64,000 nucleotides of DNA from Akanthomyces muscarius (taxonomy: Eukaryota > Ascomycota > Sordariomycetes > Hypocreales > Cordycipitaceae), in NCBI RefSeq assembly GCF_028009165.1, contig NC_079241.1, forward strand, positions 6,572,001 to 6,636,000, given 5' to 3'. The position numbers and the translations under genes are program-made. Each line of letters starts with the position of its first letter. Position 1 is the first letter of the stretch. Below, piece by piece: positions 32,593 through 44,002 of this stretch. Under the pieces are notes generated by a model, which had not been told where the DNA came from, searched no databases, and was given only the letters and a program-made list of their open reading frames with translations.

Positions 32593-34723
32593 TTAATAAC
32601 TGTGGATGTTAGTGACGATCATGATATACGCCGCAATTTACTTACGAGAAAGCCTCCTTATGGAGGTAGAGTTCGGTGGCACCAGGCCGGCCTTGGACAA
32701 TACGCAGCTGTGCGTCTGCTGCCGCAGCTCCGACATCAAACACCATGCTTGCTGGGCCGCAAACTGCCACGCCAACAGTGACACCAGTTGTCGATGCTAA
32801 ACGGTTGACTGCGGCCTTGGTGTCTGGCCGGCCATGTGAAAAACAAACGCCAAATAATGACGCAACAGTGCTTGAGCCATCCACAGGTTGCACATTCTTG
32901 ACGACCGTCCTCTTCTCTTCATCTCCCGAGGAAGAACTCAGGTCAGGCCTGCTCACGAGGCCTTGATCGTGTGTTTCGCAGAACGTGACAGTCACGCCCG
33001 GCAGCTCCGTCTTGCCTTGCACAGACTGGCGCTCGGCGATGCGCTGGAGCTCTTCCGTGTACCAGATGCGCATCTCCGGATCGCGCGTTGCCAATACGAC
33101 TTCCAGGTGGCGCCCATTCTCGAGCCCCTCACCCGCACGCAGCCACGCCTCAATCAGCGCGAGCGTGAAACCGCAGCCTGAGCCACCAGCCACCAGAAGC
33201 GTGCGGTCGAAGCCCTTGTACCACCTTGTGGACATGCCTCCGTACGGGCCTTCGAGGAGCACTGAGACGCTGCTACTCGGCTGTTTGCGTGCGAGCGCTG
33301 CGAGTCGTCCCGTGAGGCCGCCCCGCGGCTGCACGAAGAACACCATCTCACCGCCTCCACCATTCTTTTGGTCGGGGAGGGAGCAGATGGTCAGCGGGTG
33401 CGCGGTCAGGGAATGCGCGCCGCAGGTGATGAAGCGCAAAAAGACATGCTGGCCAGGTTTCCAGCTTGATTTCGTCGCAACGCCAATGCGAAGGGAGTGT
33501 GGTGTGTCGCAGCGAATCTGCGCGGCGTGGCTGACGCCGTGGCGAAAGTACGTCTTGAGGACCGCAAACAGCAAGGAGGCGGCGTATAGTGATACGGCGG
33601 CTATAAAGTAGTCCCACGACGACAGTCTAAAGGCGCAGTGTATGAAGAAGAAGATTACGAATACGATGGCGAAGAAGAAGTGAGTTGCCTTGAAGAACTC
33701 ATAGAATTTGTTTCTATTGCCGTTAGCGGTTTGCATAGAAGAATTGTCGGCCACCGACTTACCGGATCCACGAAATGGACATGAATGTCAGCCACGCCTG
33801 TGCGACCAAAGCAATCACCCCGGTGATCCAGACGCCACCCGTAACCCAGGACTTGTGCAAGTCGCGCGGGACGTCTCGGTGATATATGATGAATGGAAAG
33901 GTGTGGATGAGCGCCAGCACAAACATGGCCCAACTCACCCAGTTGTGCCAGAGATTGAGCTTCTCATGCGGGATACCAGTCACAGCCGTGATCATGTTTG
34001 CCTTGGCGCCGAGCAAGAAGATGAAGGGCATGCAGCCGAGCGCCATCCAGCCTGTGCGGGTCGCCAGCGGCGGCGAGCTGCCGTACTTGGCGTCGGTTGG
34101 CCAGTAGTAGGGTCTGGGGCCTAGTGTCATGCCCCCGAAGAAGACGATGCCGACGCCGAGCAGAAGATAGGCGCCGAGGGACTGCGAGTTGCGGTTGCCG
34201 AAGCGCCATGTCTTGTATGCGCAGAATCGAAGGCCGGACACGGCGCGGCGCCACAGCGATCGGCGAGTTATGCTCACAGGGGCAAAGGCGCTGGCAAAGT
34301 GACCGATGGCAAAGATGGCAATGGCGGCGAGGAAGAAGTACACGGTGGGAAGGGCGAATACATGGTCGGCCTCGTACCTAAGATATGTGTGTAAGAATAT
34401 TATAAACCAAGGGGTTGCTGTCGAAGGCCGAGCGCATTAACAGGACTCTGGGACGTACCAAAACCGCCAATAACTGGATTTATAGGCGCATCGCTCGGGA
34501 GTCAGTGTGCATTTTCCCGGATCGCGAGAGCTGTGTAGCATAATCGGCCGTTGCAGCAGTGGCATATACCACGCCGTAGGCGCCTTGTCGTCCATGTGCA
34601 TCGTGACAAGCCACGAATCTCCCACAAAATAGAGCAGCAGAAAAAAGACGAGTGTCCAGGTAGTCGAGAACTCTTATCAGATGCAAACAGAGAAAACAAA
34701 AAACTTACAATGACCAAGCCCAT
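32593..34723 (-). CDS. Ferric reductase / FRE-type transmembrane oxidoreductase
   Basis: Five exons: 34723-34709 (15 nt, MGLVI), 34670-34459, 34377-33763, 33713-32646 and 32599-32593 (7 nt), total 638 aa. N-terminal membrane spans (WTLVFFLLLYFVGDSW, LPTVYFFLAAIAIFAIG) and the ferric reductase heme-binding helices (HEKLNLWHNWVSWAMF, ALIHTFPFIIYH, KATHFFFAIVFVIFFFIHC) are followed by an FAD-binding domain (HPLTICSLPDQ) and an NAD(P)H-binding domain (LVAGGSGCGFTLALIEAW, VAVCGPASMVFDV). It reduces Fe3+ (or Cu2+) at a membrane before uptake. Reading through at 32646 gives a stop one residue earlier; the spliced end (AFSY) is preferred because donor GTAAGT, branch CACTAAC and acceptor CCACAG are all present. 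Convergent with hxB. Confidence 0.9.
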
Positions 34724-35694
34724 GTCTCATCCTAAAGTATTTATTTGTCTGGCATGCGACCGTCCCCAAAAGCGGCCCGCGCAACACAACAAGCTAGCGC
34801 CATGCGCTAAGTGAGCAAGTTTTATTTCCTAACCCATGCAGCCGGCTGGAACTGCTTGATTAATTGGGTCATGGCATGTATACTATTTGAATTGAGCATG
34901 TTTCGACTGGCCGGAGGGAGGATCGACGACGGACCAGGAGCCTGGATGTGGGCGGAAAGGGATAAAAGGCTGAACGTTGCGAGACGAGAGCGACGGGAGA
35001 GAAAATGCGCAGAAATAAAAAACGCTCGCCCTACATTTACACTTGGATGGATGCCGCCCGGGTTTACCGATCGTGAGACAATTGTCAGATTAGGTGTGCC
35101 GGCAGGCACTTGCAACGTCGTTGAAATCCGGAACTCTTTGAGGCAGAATGCGGAAAACGATCATCTGGACGGCAGCAAGAAATGCTACATCGGAATCCCT
35201 GGCGGAAACGTTTCTTCCTCGCCGAGAAAACGATTGGAAATTGACTGCTCAGAGATTGATGCCCGTCCGTGACCCATCGGGGACCGGGCTGCGGGTGATT
35301 GTTTCAGTGCGGCCATCCAGGTGCCGGGGTGTGCCTGGAAACTCTTGGAAACATGCTCATTGGTATCACGGCAGGGTATATGCAACGTTGAAATTTAATT
35401 TATGCAAAAAAATGCTACTGGCTGACGCGCGAAGCATATTAATACGCCTAGTGTGCGGTCACGCTGGCCACTCAGTGCGCGGCACTTTTGCCAGGATTCA
35501 AAGTCTGGGGTAGGGAATGTGACCGTGTCCTCATCAATCAAGTCATGCGATGACGATCTGCACGCACTATTCATACACTCCTGCAAGTCATCCACGCTTC
35601 TCGAGGACAGCGCAAAGAAGCAACTTCTGTTGAGTATTCATGTCGTTTATTCATGATCGTAATATGTACTGTCTATTCACTCTGTACTGGCCGT
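34724..35694. other. Intergenic: reductase promoter and protease 3' flank
   Basis: About 970 bp. No ATG-started frame with support. The open frame at 34811-35272 begins with GTG and shows no motif. Confidence 0.5.
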
Positions 35695-37003
35695 CTAGTT
35701 CTTGAGCTCGGCGAATCCCATCTCCAGGTTGTGGCCATCCCAGACAGTGTAGTACTGCTTCAGGAGAGGAGCACCGATCAGAAAGCTGCCGCCAAGATCG
35801 ATGGTGCTGAAGACGGTCTGGCAGATGCCGGGCTTGCCCTCGTAGGGGCCGAGGTTGAACGACTCCTTGGGCATGGTGGCGTTGAACGTCTCGGCGCCCG
35901 AGCCAAAGGTAAAGGTAATGTCGACGGCGAGCGAGTCGATCACGTCGCACTCGACGCCCCAGGCCTCGTGGTTGAGCTGCTTGATCTTGGGTGAGACGGC
36001 CTTGTAAAAGGCCGACACAATCTTGCTGGGCCCCGCAAAGTAGGCCGTGCCGGAGTCGAGGATGGTCCGCTTGTTAGCGGCAATGGCGAGCGGCTTGCCG
36101 TTGATGGCGAGAGCGGGCTGGTCGACGACAAAGTTGCCAGTGTTGTGGAGCTTGACCTTGTGAATGTCGCCCGTGTAGCGCGCCGGGTTGGTGCCGCCGA
36201 GCGTCATCTCGGCGCCGTCCTCCTTGCCGGCGGGATAGTACAACGAGAACTCGGGCCCGTCGAGCTGGCCGCTCGCGTACAGCGCCCAGTACCACGGGCT
36301 GCCGCTGGGCAGGCCGGTCGCGCCCTCGACGCCGATGCCCATGACGCCGTCAAAGGGGACATTGTCCATGAACTCGGGGTACTCGTCGCAGAGGAGGAAC
36401 TGCTGCTGGTCGACAGCGTGGCCGGCAATGCCGACCTTGTCCGTCACAATGGCTCCGCTAGATCCCTCGCCGTCGTACTGGAGCGGGATGGAATCGACAC
36501 CGGTTCCGTACCCAAAGTGTTGAGGTTGGTTGGGTTGCTGGTCAAATGTGCTGGACTGATCGGGGTCAAAGAGGCGCGTTGTCTCGCCAGCACCGGTGCA
36601 GTTCTTGTTGGCAATGAACATGTCATAGGAGCCAGTGTCGAAAATGACGTTGCTATCTAGTCAGTATTTTCTACATTTTGGGCGCTTATTAGGAATGGGA
36701 TTCGAAACTTACAATTTCTGAGGGGGTGTTCCAACTTCCACTTCGGTGTACCACTGCCCAATATTAGCGACCGCTATTGCAGAATCGGAGAATCGAGCAT
36801 ACCTGGAGATCAGCAGTGTGCTTGATCCAATCCTTGACGGGCACAGTGATGGTGCCCTGTCCATCGGCCTTGGTCTTGGTGGACTGCTTGATCATGGAGC
36901 CAATCTTCTTGTCGAGAGGCTTGAGCGGCAGCGTAATAGCCGACTGGACATGGTCGGCCAGCGACAGTAGCGAAACAACGGCCACAGAGCTTGAGACCTT
37001 CAT
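35695..37003 (-). CDS. Secreted aspartic protease (pepsin family A1)
   Basis: Three exons, 37003-36803, 36753-36713 (41 nt) and 36652-35695, closing to 399 aa. A signal peptide (MKVSSSVAVVSLLSLADHVQ) and a ~45-residue propeptide precede the mature enzyme, which starts near WYTEVEVGTPPQKF. Both catalytic aspartates are intact: D86 in NVIFDTGS and D280 in TILDSGTAYF. The fold continues to FLIGAPLLKQYYTVWDG and ends AELKN without a GPI tail, so the enzyme is probably soluble and extracellular. The acceptor before C-AAC-GTC at 36652 was chosen because the earlier TAG site would place a stop in frame. Upstream there is a long promoter region with a purine-rich repeat array. Confidence 0.93.
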
Positions 37004-37662
37004 TTCAACGGACGAGTGAGTTTTCGGTGTCTGAATCTTTCTATCTCTCTTTTCCCTTTGAAAACGCAATGGAAAATGCTTTCTTTATAAAGGGGGCTGC
37101 TTCGTATCGTAAGGCCCGCACGATGATCGTCAAGAACCAACTGCCTGATAGAGCATAGATCCGCCCGCTAAGCTTTTGAGGCACTGCTACATTGCGTCGC
37201 ATCGGCAGCAAGACTTGGAAGTTGCTTCGCCAGCGCCCCTTGTCGACTTCCTGATCGGTGTCGCTGTTGCGCCCGTCCCGAGAATCTCGCCGGCAAATCC
37301 AGGCCGACCATGAGACCTGCCTGTTTAGGCGGGCACCTGCCGACTGCAACCGATCCACCCCAGTACTGGTCCATGATAATGCCGTCGGCGTAGACTCTGT
37401 ACACTGGGCTATTTTGAACATTTTAGCGGCGTCAATGGCGTACTCTGGTGTTAATGACGCCTCAGCTAATCCAGGCTGAACATCACACAATGGGCGGGTG
37501 ACCAAAAGAAAGAGCGCCACTGGGATAGAAACAGTAACTGACTAGCTGCAAAATATAACTTTTAGCTAGTAGAACGTCTGAATTCCTGCGCAAAATCACA
37601 CGAGGCCTCCCGATTTTGAATCAGAGACACAGCCTGCAGTCGCTTCACTCTAGCAAGGGTTA
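37004..37662. other. Intergenic upstream of the aspartic protease
   Basis: About 660 bp with no supported gene; promoter side of the protease. Confidence 0.5.
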
Positions 37663-37980
37663 GCAAAGAAAGACGCCGGCGGTTATTAGGCACTATAATT
37701 AAACGGAAGTAAGGGAAAATAAGAAAATTTAGAAAGTTACTATAAATGAAGAGAAATAAGAAAGAATAGAAAGAATAAGAGAAAATAGAAAGAATAAGAG
37801 AAAATAGAAAGATTAAGAGAAAATGGAAAGAATAAGAGAAAATAGAAAAAATAATAGAAAATAGAAAATGGAAAAATAAGAGAAAAGAGAAAAGAGAAAG
37901 TTAATATAAATAAAGAAAGATAAGAGAAAATAGAAAGAATAATAGATAAAAGAAATAATAAGCTAGTACTTATATTATTT
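37663..37980 (+). repeat. Dispersed repeat, copy C, expanded into an A/G-rich minisatellite
   Basis: Head gcaaagaaagacgccggcgg then ttattaggcactataatt, followed by about 260 bp of near-pure A/G sequence with T interruptions. Its unit is roughly agaaagaataagagaaaat, repeated imperfectly many times. The sub-motif gttactataaatgaagag / gttaatataaataaagaa recurs inside the array. Confidence 0.75.
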
Positions 37981-38163
37981 TGAGTGGCATCGTTTTTGTC
38001 ACCCACTTGACTGGCCACGGGATACATACGGCGGTCGAGTGCCTAGACAGACCACACTGCCCTCTCATCAAGCCGACCAAATGGGGTAGTCAGTCATGAC
38101 CGCGAGGGCAATGTCGCCCCGTACAGCCACATTGCGCAGCTGGCACAAAAGGCATGCACTGTG

Positions 38164-38436
38164 TCAATCGCGTGGGCAGCGCAAAGTGCCGTTGTTCTCA
38201 TTCCCGCATCTGTGGCACTGCCAAGTGTACAGCAAGTAGACGGCCTGGAAACACTTGAGCGAAGGACAGAACAGATGGCAGCTAGGCACTGAAAGAATCA
38301 CCTTATCGCACATGGTTTTACCGCCACAGCCGTCTCCTGTAGCCCACTGACAGTACACCCAAAAGTGCTGTTCCCTGTTGTTCGGAAGTCGATGGTTGGC
38401 GTCGCATATAAGTTCTAAGCGGCGTTGGTAACACAT
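38164..38436 (-). CDS. Small Cys/His-rich protein, zinc-binding style
   Basis: Single exon, 90 aa, ATG 38436 (MCYQRRLELICDANHRLPNN). It has nine or more cysteines, spread as in small fungal zinc-ribbon-like proteins, with a terminal W-x-C-x2-C-G motif (TWQCHRCGNENNGTLRC). No signal peptide. The same W-x-C-x2-C-G pattern and the MC start occur in the protein encoded divergently at 39177-39545, so the two look like distant paralogues. Function unknown; metal binding is an inference from cysteine spacing. Confidence 0.55.
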   Translation of the reverse strand: MCYQRRLELICDANHRLPNNREQHFWVYCQWATGDGCGGKTMCDKVILSVPSCHLFCPSLKCFQAVYLLYTWQCHRCGNENNGTLRCPRD

Positions 38437-39176
38437 GATTTGAATCCCCTCGGATGTAATGTCTGTATCTGGGTGGTGATTTTGTTTATTGGTGGCCGGG
38501 TGTGGCTACCGTCTTCGAGAGGAGAGGGTGGGAAGTTGTAGACCACAGAGCCTTATATGAGGGTACATTTATTTGTGCGCGACTGAATCACGGCTTTTGG
38601 TGTCCTGTATCGCTACACTTGATACAGTGAGTTGCTTCCGTCCTCCGATATCGCCCAGTGATGGCACAAGTATCCATCCTCGTAGAACGCTGCATCGCGA
38701 GCCGAGTTGAAGACCGCATTATTACAATATTGCAGCTGGAGCTTTTTGGGGGCCTTGACTTTCAATTTATGAGCCAGTGGTCGCCAGGCTCTAGCCACTC
38801 GTAAGCTTTGCCAATGAAGTCAGTCTGGCTGCCTTGAAGTTGTATTGTGGAAAGATCGAGATGATATGCTGTGTCATGCGCGAAGCGCGCGCGATACAAA
38901 GACCAGCTATATCCGCAGGATGTGTTGAATTTAGTTGGATTTATTTGTTTTACGTTTCAGGGTGCTTGCCTGTTTTTCGCCGCGTATTTGCTTCATTCCG
39001 CAGTTGGACAGCGGACGATCAGGTGGCACATGCTATAGGCGGGTTTCACGGCACTGTTTGGCGGCTTCTATACAGTGTCAGTCTCGGATACAACAGCAGC
39101 GCAGCGATCGTGTTACCTGGATGGCAGTAAGTATATAAAAGCACGCCGTGCCGAGGATTTGGACGGTCCAAGGCTC
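38437..39176. other. Intergenic between two divergent Cys-rich genes
   Basis: 740 bp. A minus-strand frame at 38798-38613 (no ATG) ending SNSLYQV looks like a possible gene fragment but cannot be supported. A TATA box for the right-hand gene is at 39132-39141. Confidence 0.45.
39132..39141 (+). promoter_or_regulatory. TATA box of the right-hand Cys-rich gene
   Basis: TATATAAAAG, 36-45 nt before the first in-frame ATG (39177); good core-promoter sequence and spacing for a very short leader. Confidence 0.6.
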
Positions 39177-39545
39177 ATGCAAGTCATTAGCAACATGTGC
39201 GTCCTTACGAAGTATCTTCACCTCTGTGGCCATGAGACCGGCGGGACTATATGGACACCCGAGGATCCAGTCGCCTGCCCGCTAACACGCGGCGCCAGGC
39301 GCTGCTCACGTCCAAGAGTTCGCTACCATGCGTCATCCTCATACTGCACGGCCGGGGAAGCGCCCCGCGGGAGGCTGCTGTCTCAGTGCCGCCGAAAAGC
39401 ATTTCGGGAACACGGCTGGATCTGCCGCGAATGCGGCATCCTCAATGTGCCGGCCGCAAATGCCAACTGCCTGCTTACGTTCTCTTGCGCGGGCTGCGGA
39501 GCCAAAGACAGCCCGCTCTCGAGGCTCCCTACTGACGTATCTTGA
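39177..39545 (+). CDS. Small Cys-rich protein, zinc-binding style
   Basis: Single exon, 122 aa from ATG 39177 (MQVISNMCVLTKYLHLCGHE); the ATG at 39195 (MCVLTKY) is an alternative that matches the MC start of related small fungal proteins. Cys/His positions include C-G-H at the front (YLHLCGHETGG), CPL and RRC in the middle, and W-x-C-x2-C-G (GWICRECGILNV) with a final CAGCG. This is the layout of small fungal proteins presumed to bind zinc; no function is known. A TATA box precedes it. It is divergent from a similar gene at 38164-38436. Confidence 0.6.
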   Translation: MQVISNMCVLTKYLHLCGHETGGTIWTPEDPVACPLTRGARRCSRPRVRYHASSSYCTAGEAPRGRLLSQCRRKAFREHGWICRECGILNVPAANANCLLTFSCAGCGAKDSPLSRLPTDVS

Positions 39546-39759
39546 GTGTAAGTTTTGCGGCTGCGACACGAAAATGGCGGCTAATGTCGCACTTGGGAAT
39601 AGATTAAAGTAAACTTCCAAGAATCATTATTATACTCAAAAAAAAAGGATAATGAGCATGGAAGAATCAAGACCTATATAGGCATTAGTACAGTTATCGC
39701 CCGGATGATCAACGAAATTAGGAAGCTGGTAAGTCTCTTCTTCTGTGACTACTTGACCC

Positions 39760-40376
39760 TCATAAAAATATATTCTCAGTTTCTTCCCGTTTCATATCTC
39801 GCTCGAGAAGAGCCTTGAAGTAGCGCTGGTACGCCTTGGGCATGGGCTTCTCGAGGCGGCTGAACTTGACGGCGAGCTGCACGTGGCTGTGTCCCAGGCG
39901 GAAGTTGCGAGACCTGTGGACGAGCGGCTGTGCAGAAGCCAGTTATGGGCCCGGCTGCAGTAAATATCTTCTATGCAGCGCGGCGTGTCCTTGACGTTAA
40001 TGGGGTGCAGCTCAACGCACACCTCGCAGATCTAGCAGTGTGGAAGGTCGCGGGCTAGACAGAAGAGATATTCTATACATCTTTCCCGGCTGTCTGTTGC
40101 GTGAGAATCGGGGTGGAAGTTGACAGCGGCCCGCATGCCAGTGCAGGTAAGAGATAGAAGGACACGATCGCGATGAGGAAGGAAGTCGGTGAGTTTCAGG
40201 ATCACCTCCACTGGCATGTTTAGTCTGCTGTTTGGTGAGATGTTTATCTCTGAGCCGGTAGGCTCGGAGCCGCCAGACTTTGAAAGGGCGGGTTCGGTGC
40301 CGGCAGAGCTTGGTCTGCTGCGGTTATGAATGCGGACCGTTTCCATTATCAACTTCACAAGACTCTTGGGAGCCAT
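39760..40376 (-). pseudogene. Broken F-box gene
   Basis: Start MAPKSLVKLIMETVRIH at 40376 (an upstream in-frame ATG lies at 40475). An F-box is clear (LNMPVEVILKLTDFLPHRD, then LLSLTCTGMRAAV), followed by LFCLARDLPHC, an in-frame TAG (40032-40034), and then ICEVCVELHPINVKDTPRC, the part that normally continues without interruption in fungal F-box proteins. Further on the frame shifts once near 39905-39925, after which the other frame reads LGHSHVQLAVKFSRLEKPMP to a stop at 39760. Two lesions in a short gene indicate a pseudogene. TAG from TGG would fit a TpG to TpA change. An intron ending in CTGCTAG could remove the stop but would also delete the conserved segment, so I reject it. Confidence 0.7.
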
Positions 40377-40790
40377 GTTGGCGAACGCGTTGGTTGTGAC
40401 CAGGGATGCGTGAAACTGGTATTTGTAATTTGACGGATAATTGCAAATAACAAATAACAAGAGGCGAAAATGCATTCGATCCTATTTCTTAAAGTCAGTA
40501 CTCATATATTGAATCTCTGCCTTGGAAAAATATCCACAGCCATACGCTCAAACCTCGCTCTTCAGAGTTGAGCCATTACTAGACGGAGGCTTGCGCCACA
40601 AAGTAAGAACGACAAAGTGAATATTGAAAATGGGTTTCATCTGATTTACACTCTAAGCCTCAGCTCCTGGATTTCCCATCCATCCATCACTGTACTCCCC
40701 CAAGTTATTTTCTACCCGCCTCCACCCAGAAAAACATGCTCTAGCGGGGCGACTAGTAATACAGACGCTCAAAAATGAAGCGCGACTCTT
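40377..40790. other. Intergenic: F-box relic promoter and CYT1 3' flank
   Basis: About 410 bp, no gene seen. Confidence 0.5.
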
Positions 40791-42087
40791 TTATCGGCGG
40801 ACGTTGCTCCCGGCAGGGGGGTCATAGGCGAGCTTTCTCGACTTGAGCCAAGCCCACTTGTAGCGCTTGACCCAGACACTCATGGCCCACAGGGAGGCGG
40901 TGACAACCAGCACCTTCATACCCATCTTCTTGCGGTCGTCCATCTCGGGCTCGGCAGCCCAGTTGAGGAACTCGACAACGTCCTTAGCCATCTGCGAGGT
41001 GGAGGCGGGAGTCTCGTCCTCGTACTCGACGAGGCCGTCGTAGAGGACACGGGCCATGGCGATGCCGGTACCGGGGAAGTAAGGGTTGAAGTTCATGCCG
41101 GGGGCGACGGTGGCGCCGGCAGGTGGCTCGTCAGGGTAGCCGGTGAGCAGCGAGAAGATGTAGTTGCAGCCGCCGTGGCGACCCTTGATGATCAGGCTCA
41201 GATCGGGAGGGAGGGCACCGTTGTTGGCGAAACGGGCAGCCTCTTCGTTCTTGTACGGCGAAGGAATGTAGTCGGCAAGCTTACCAGGGCGCATCTCGAT
41301 TTCGCCCTGCTCGTTGGGCTCGCCCTCGTACTCGTTCTCCTCGGCGAGAGCCTTGGCCTCGTCGACGGTGAGGACGGTACCGACAAGGGTACGGTAAGGA
41401 ACACGGCTCAGGGAGTGGCAGCTGGCGCACACTTCCTGGTAGACCTGGAAACCACGGCGAAGACTGCAGCGGGTCAGCATGATCAGCGGGTGCGGGTGTC
41501 GCGGGTTATCTTACGCCTGGTGGTCAAAAGTCTTGAACCACTGCTCGTGGACCCAAGGGTACTTGGTAGGGTGAAGACTATCGTCAGTGTTAGCCAAATT
41601 GGCCTGGTGTCGATAATAAATCGGCCTGGCGGATTTATGCCGCACAGCATAACCGAGGCGTAGCACGGCGCGTGCAAGTCGTCGGGTGGCGGGAAATCAC
41701 GTACCCTTCCTCAGCAGGAGTCATGGCATGGGCCACAGGTCCGTAGAGGTGATAGTACCAGGCAATGGAACCGACGGCGAGGGTGGTCGAGGCGATGGCA
41801 GACACGTTGAGGCGGCTGGCGGAGGCTTCGCCGGCACCCGCGTTGGTGGAGGCCGCACGCTAAAAAACAAAGCAGGTTAGCACTCAATTGCGAAACAATT
41901 GGCTGTATATCGGCTCGAGGAGATGGGTTCGATGCATTGGCGAGGCGTTGTTGGTCCCTCGGCAATGGAGCTGAGGCCCAGCTCTTCCGGTGTGTGTCGA
42001 GGTAATCCGTACCTTGGTGACGTTGACGGCGCCATTGCGCAGCCCATTGAGGGCGCGAGGGGCGCGGAAGCAGGATCTCGCCAGCAT
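40791..42087 (-). CDS. CYT1: Cytochrome c1, mitochondrial
   Basis: Four exons, 42087-42013, 41859-41705, 41577-41515 and 41463-40791, closing to 321 aa. The N terminus (MLARSCFRAPRALNGLRNGA) is a mitochondrial presequence, followed by a second hydrophobic sorting segment (ASTTLAVGSIAWYYHLYG) that directs it to the intermembrane space. The heme c site is intact at C110-A-S-C113-H114 and IAMARVLYDGL carries the probable axial methionine. A C-terminal membrane anchor (MKVLVVTASLWAMSVWVKRY) completes the protein. It is the electron-transferring subunit of respiratory complex III. All four exon joins preserve conserved sequence, for example DHQA then LRRGFQVYQEVC. Confidence 0.97.
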
Positions 42088-42686
42088 GGTTGGCAAGTTG
42101 GATCGTAGCCGCAGGAGGAACCGCGATCAGGGTCGAGGTGTGGAAGGGTGTTCGGTCTCGGGGGTCGGGAACGTCGAAAGGGCTCAGCAGGAGAGGATCA
42201 TGAGCCTCGAGAAAATCCAGCGTTTCCGAAATGGGCCGACGCTGATTGGTTCAGGTCACGTGTCGGGAACTCTCGCACCTAAGAGATGCTCCACCTGCTG
42301 GCAAAGCTGTTTGGCCACTGACGACTGTATTACTACGAGCAGCCCGCTGTAACTTAGTGGTATGTACTGGTAGCTCGCGCCAGCTGCCTGACCGTCTAGG
42401 CCAAAAATTGCCAGCCCTCTTTGCTGGCACCAGCCACAGCAGATGACCCGCCTTCATTTCGCGCTGCCCCTGGAGATGGTAGTTCGCTCCGGCATGTGTG
42501 GCTGATACCTTACCAGTACAAGTGTAGCACCAGCAGGCAGGCAGTAGTTTTTGTCCTCTACGTTCTGCCCCTCCCCCGCCAAACCCAGCCACGAGCCACA
42601 AAAGCTTTGGGATATTTACACAGCTTCATTTCTGTGTTTTTCTTTGTTGTGCAGTTTGTATAGCTCGGTTATAAAATTCTATCATA
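42088..42686. promoter_or_regulatory. Divergent promoter CYT1 / RNA1
   Basis: About 600 bp between outward-facing starts; no TATA box or other element could be assigned. Confidence 0.5.
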
Positions 42687-44002
42687 ATGTCCGCCTCGAA
42701 GAAAATCTTTTCCCTCGAGGGAAAGGGTCTGAAGCTCACCACCGCCGAGGATGTCGAGCCACACATTGCAGCCCTCCGCGCCAACGACGTCGAAGAGGTG
42801 CACCTGCTAGGCAACAGCTTGGGTATTGAGGCCTGCAAGGTCCTTGGTGAAGTCCTCGCGACCAAGAAGAATCTCAAGGTAAGAAATCAAACAACCTCCG
42901 GGCGGGTTGCTGCATGAATCTAACAATGCAGGTCGCCAACCTTGCCGACATCTTCACCGCTCGCCTCCTCTCCGAAATCCCCGACGCCCTCTCGCACCTT
43001 CTCACCTCGATCCTGAACCTGCCGAACCTCCACACAATCAACGTCAACGACAACGCCTTTGGCCTCAACACGCAAGCCCCTCTCGTCGCCTTCCTCGCCG
43101 CCCACGTGCCGCTGCAGCACCTCTACCTCAACAACAATGGCCTCGGCCCGCACGCCGGTATCCTGATTGCTGATGCGCTCTCGGAGCTGCACGCCAAGAA
43201 GGAGGCGGCCCGCAAGGAGGGAAAGACGGTGTCCGACCTCGAGACCGTCATCTGCGGCCGCAACCGTCTGGAGAATGGCAGCATGACGGCCTGGGCGAAG
43301 ACGTACAGCCTGCACAACAAGATCAAGGTGATCAAGATGGTGCAAAACGGCATCCGCCAGGAGGGCATCAGCCACCTCATCAGCGAGGGCCTCAAGCACA
43401 CCATCGACCTGCAGGTCCTCGACCTCCAAGACAACACATTTACGCTCCGGGGCTCCAAGGCGCTGGCCTCCATCGCCCCAAGCTGGGCGTCGCTGCGTGA
43501 GCTCGCTGTCGGCGACTGCCTGCTCGGCGGCAAGGGCAGCGTAGTAGTTGCCGGCGCGCTTGCCAAGGGCAAGAACACCAAGCTTGAGACGCTGCGTCTG
43601 CAGTTCAACGACATGACGCCCCCGGGTGTCAAGGGCTTCGCCGACGCCGCCAAGAACCTGCCGGCCCTGAAGCGCATCGAGCTCAACGGCAACAAGTTTG
43701 AGGAAGAGGACGAAAGCATCGCGGCGCTGCAAGAGTTGCTTGACGAGCGCAAGGAGGCTCTTGCCGGCGACGTGGTCGTCGAGGACGAGTGGGGTGTGGA
43801 TGAGCTCGACGAGCTTGAGGGTATCGACAGCGACGAGGAGGAAGAAGAGGACGAGGACGATGATGAAGACAACGTGACGCCCGAGGAGCGTGCTGAGAAG
43901 CTCATCAAGGAGGCCGAGGAAGCACAGGAGGAGCCTACGGTGCAGCTCGAGGACAAGAACGTGGACGAGCTTGCCAAGAAGCTGGAGAAGACGGGCATTT
44001 AA
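42687..44002 (+). CDS. RNA1: Ran GTPase-activating protein (RanGAP, Rna1)
   Basis: Two exons, 42687-42878 and 42932-44002, intron 53 nt; 420 aa. Leucine-rich repeats run through the body (VEEVHLLGNSLGIEACKVLG, LPNLHTINVNDNAFG, LQHLYLNNNGLGPHAG, LQVLDLQDNTFTLRG, LETLRLQFNDMTPPG, LKRIELNGNKFEEED), with the GRNRLENGS loop that marks RanGAP and includes the arginine region near the Ran interface. The C-terminal ~100 residues are acidic (DSDEEEEEDEDDDED). It stimulates GTP hydrolysis by Ran in the cytosol and so maintains nuclear transport direction. A long antisense frame over it is a shadow. Confidence 0.96.

Noticed and set aside
36690..36720. GATTCGAAACTT resembling a tRNA T-loop
   Set aside because: It lies inside an intron of the aspartic protease and no cloverleaf can be folded around it. 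No tRNA was found elsewhere either.
37663..37980. CRISPR-like array
   Set aside because: The units are short, overlapping and purine-only, with no regular spacers; it is a minisatellite.
40032..40080. Intron that would remove the F-box stop codon
   Set aside because: A GTATAG..CTGCTAG intron is possible but would delete a conserved segment, and a second frame break would remain.
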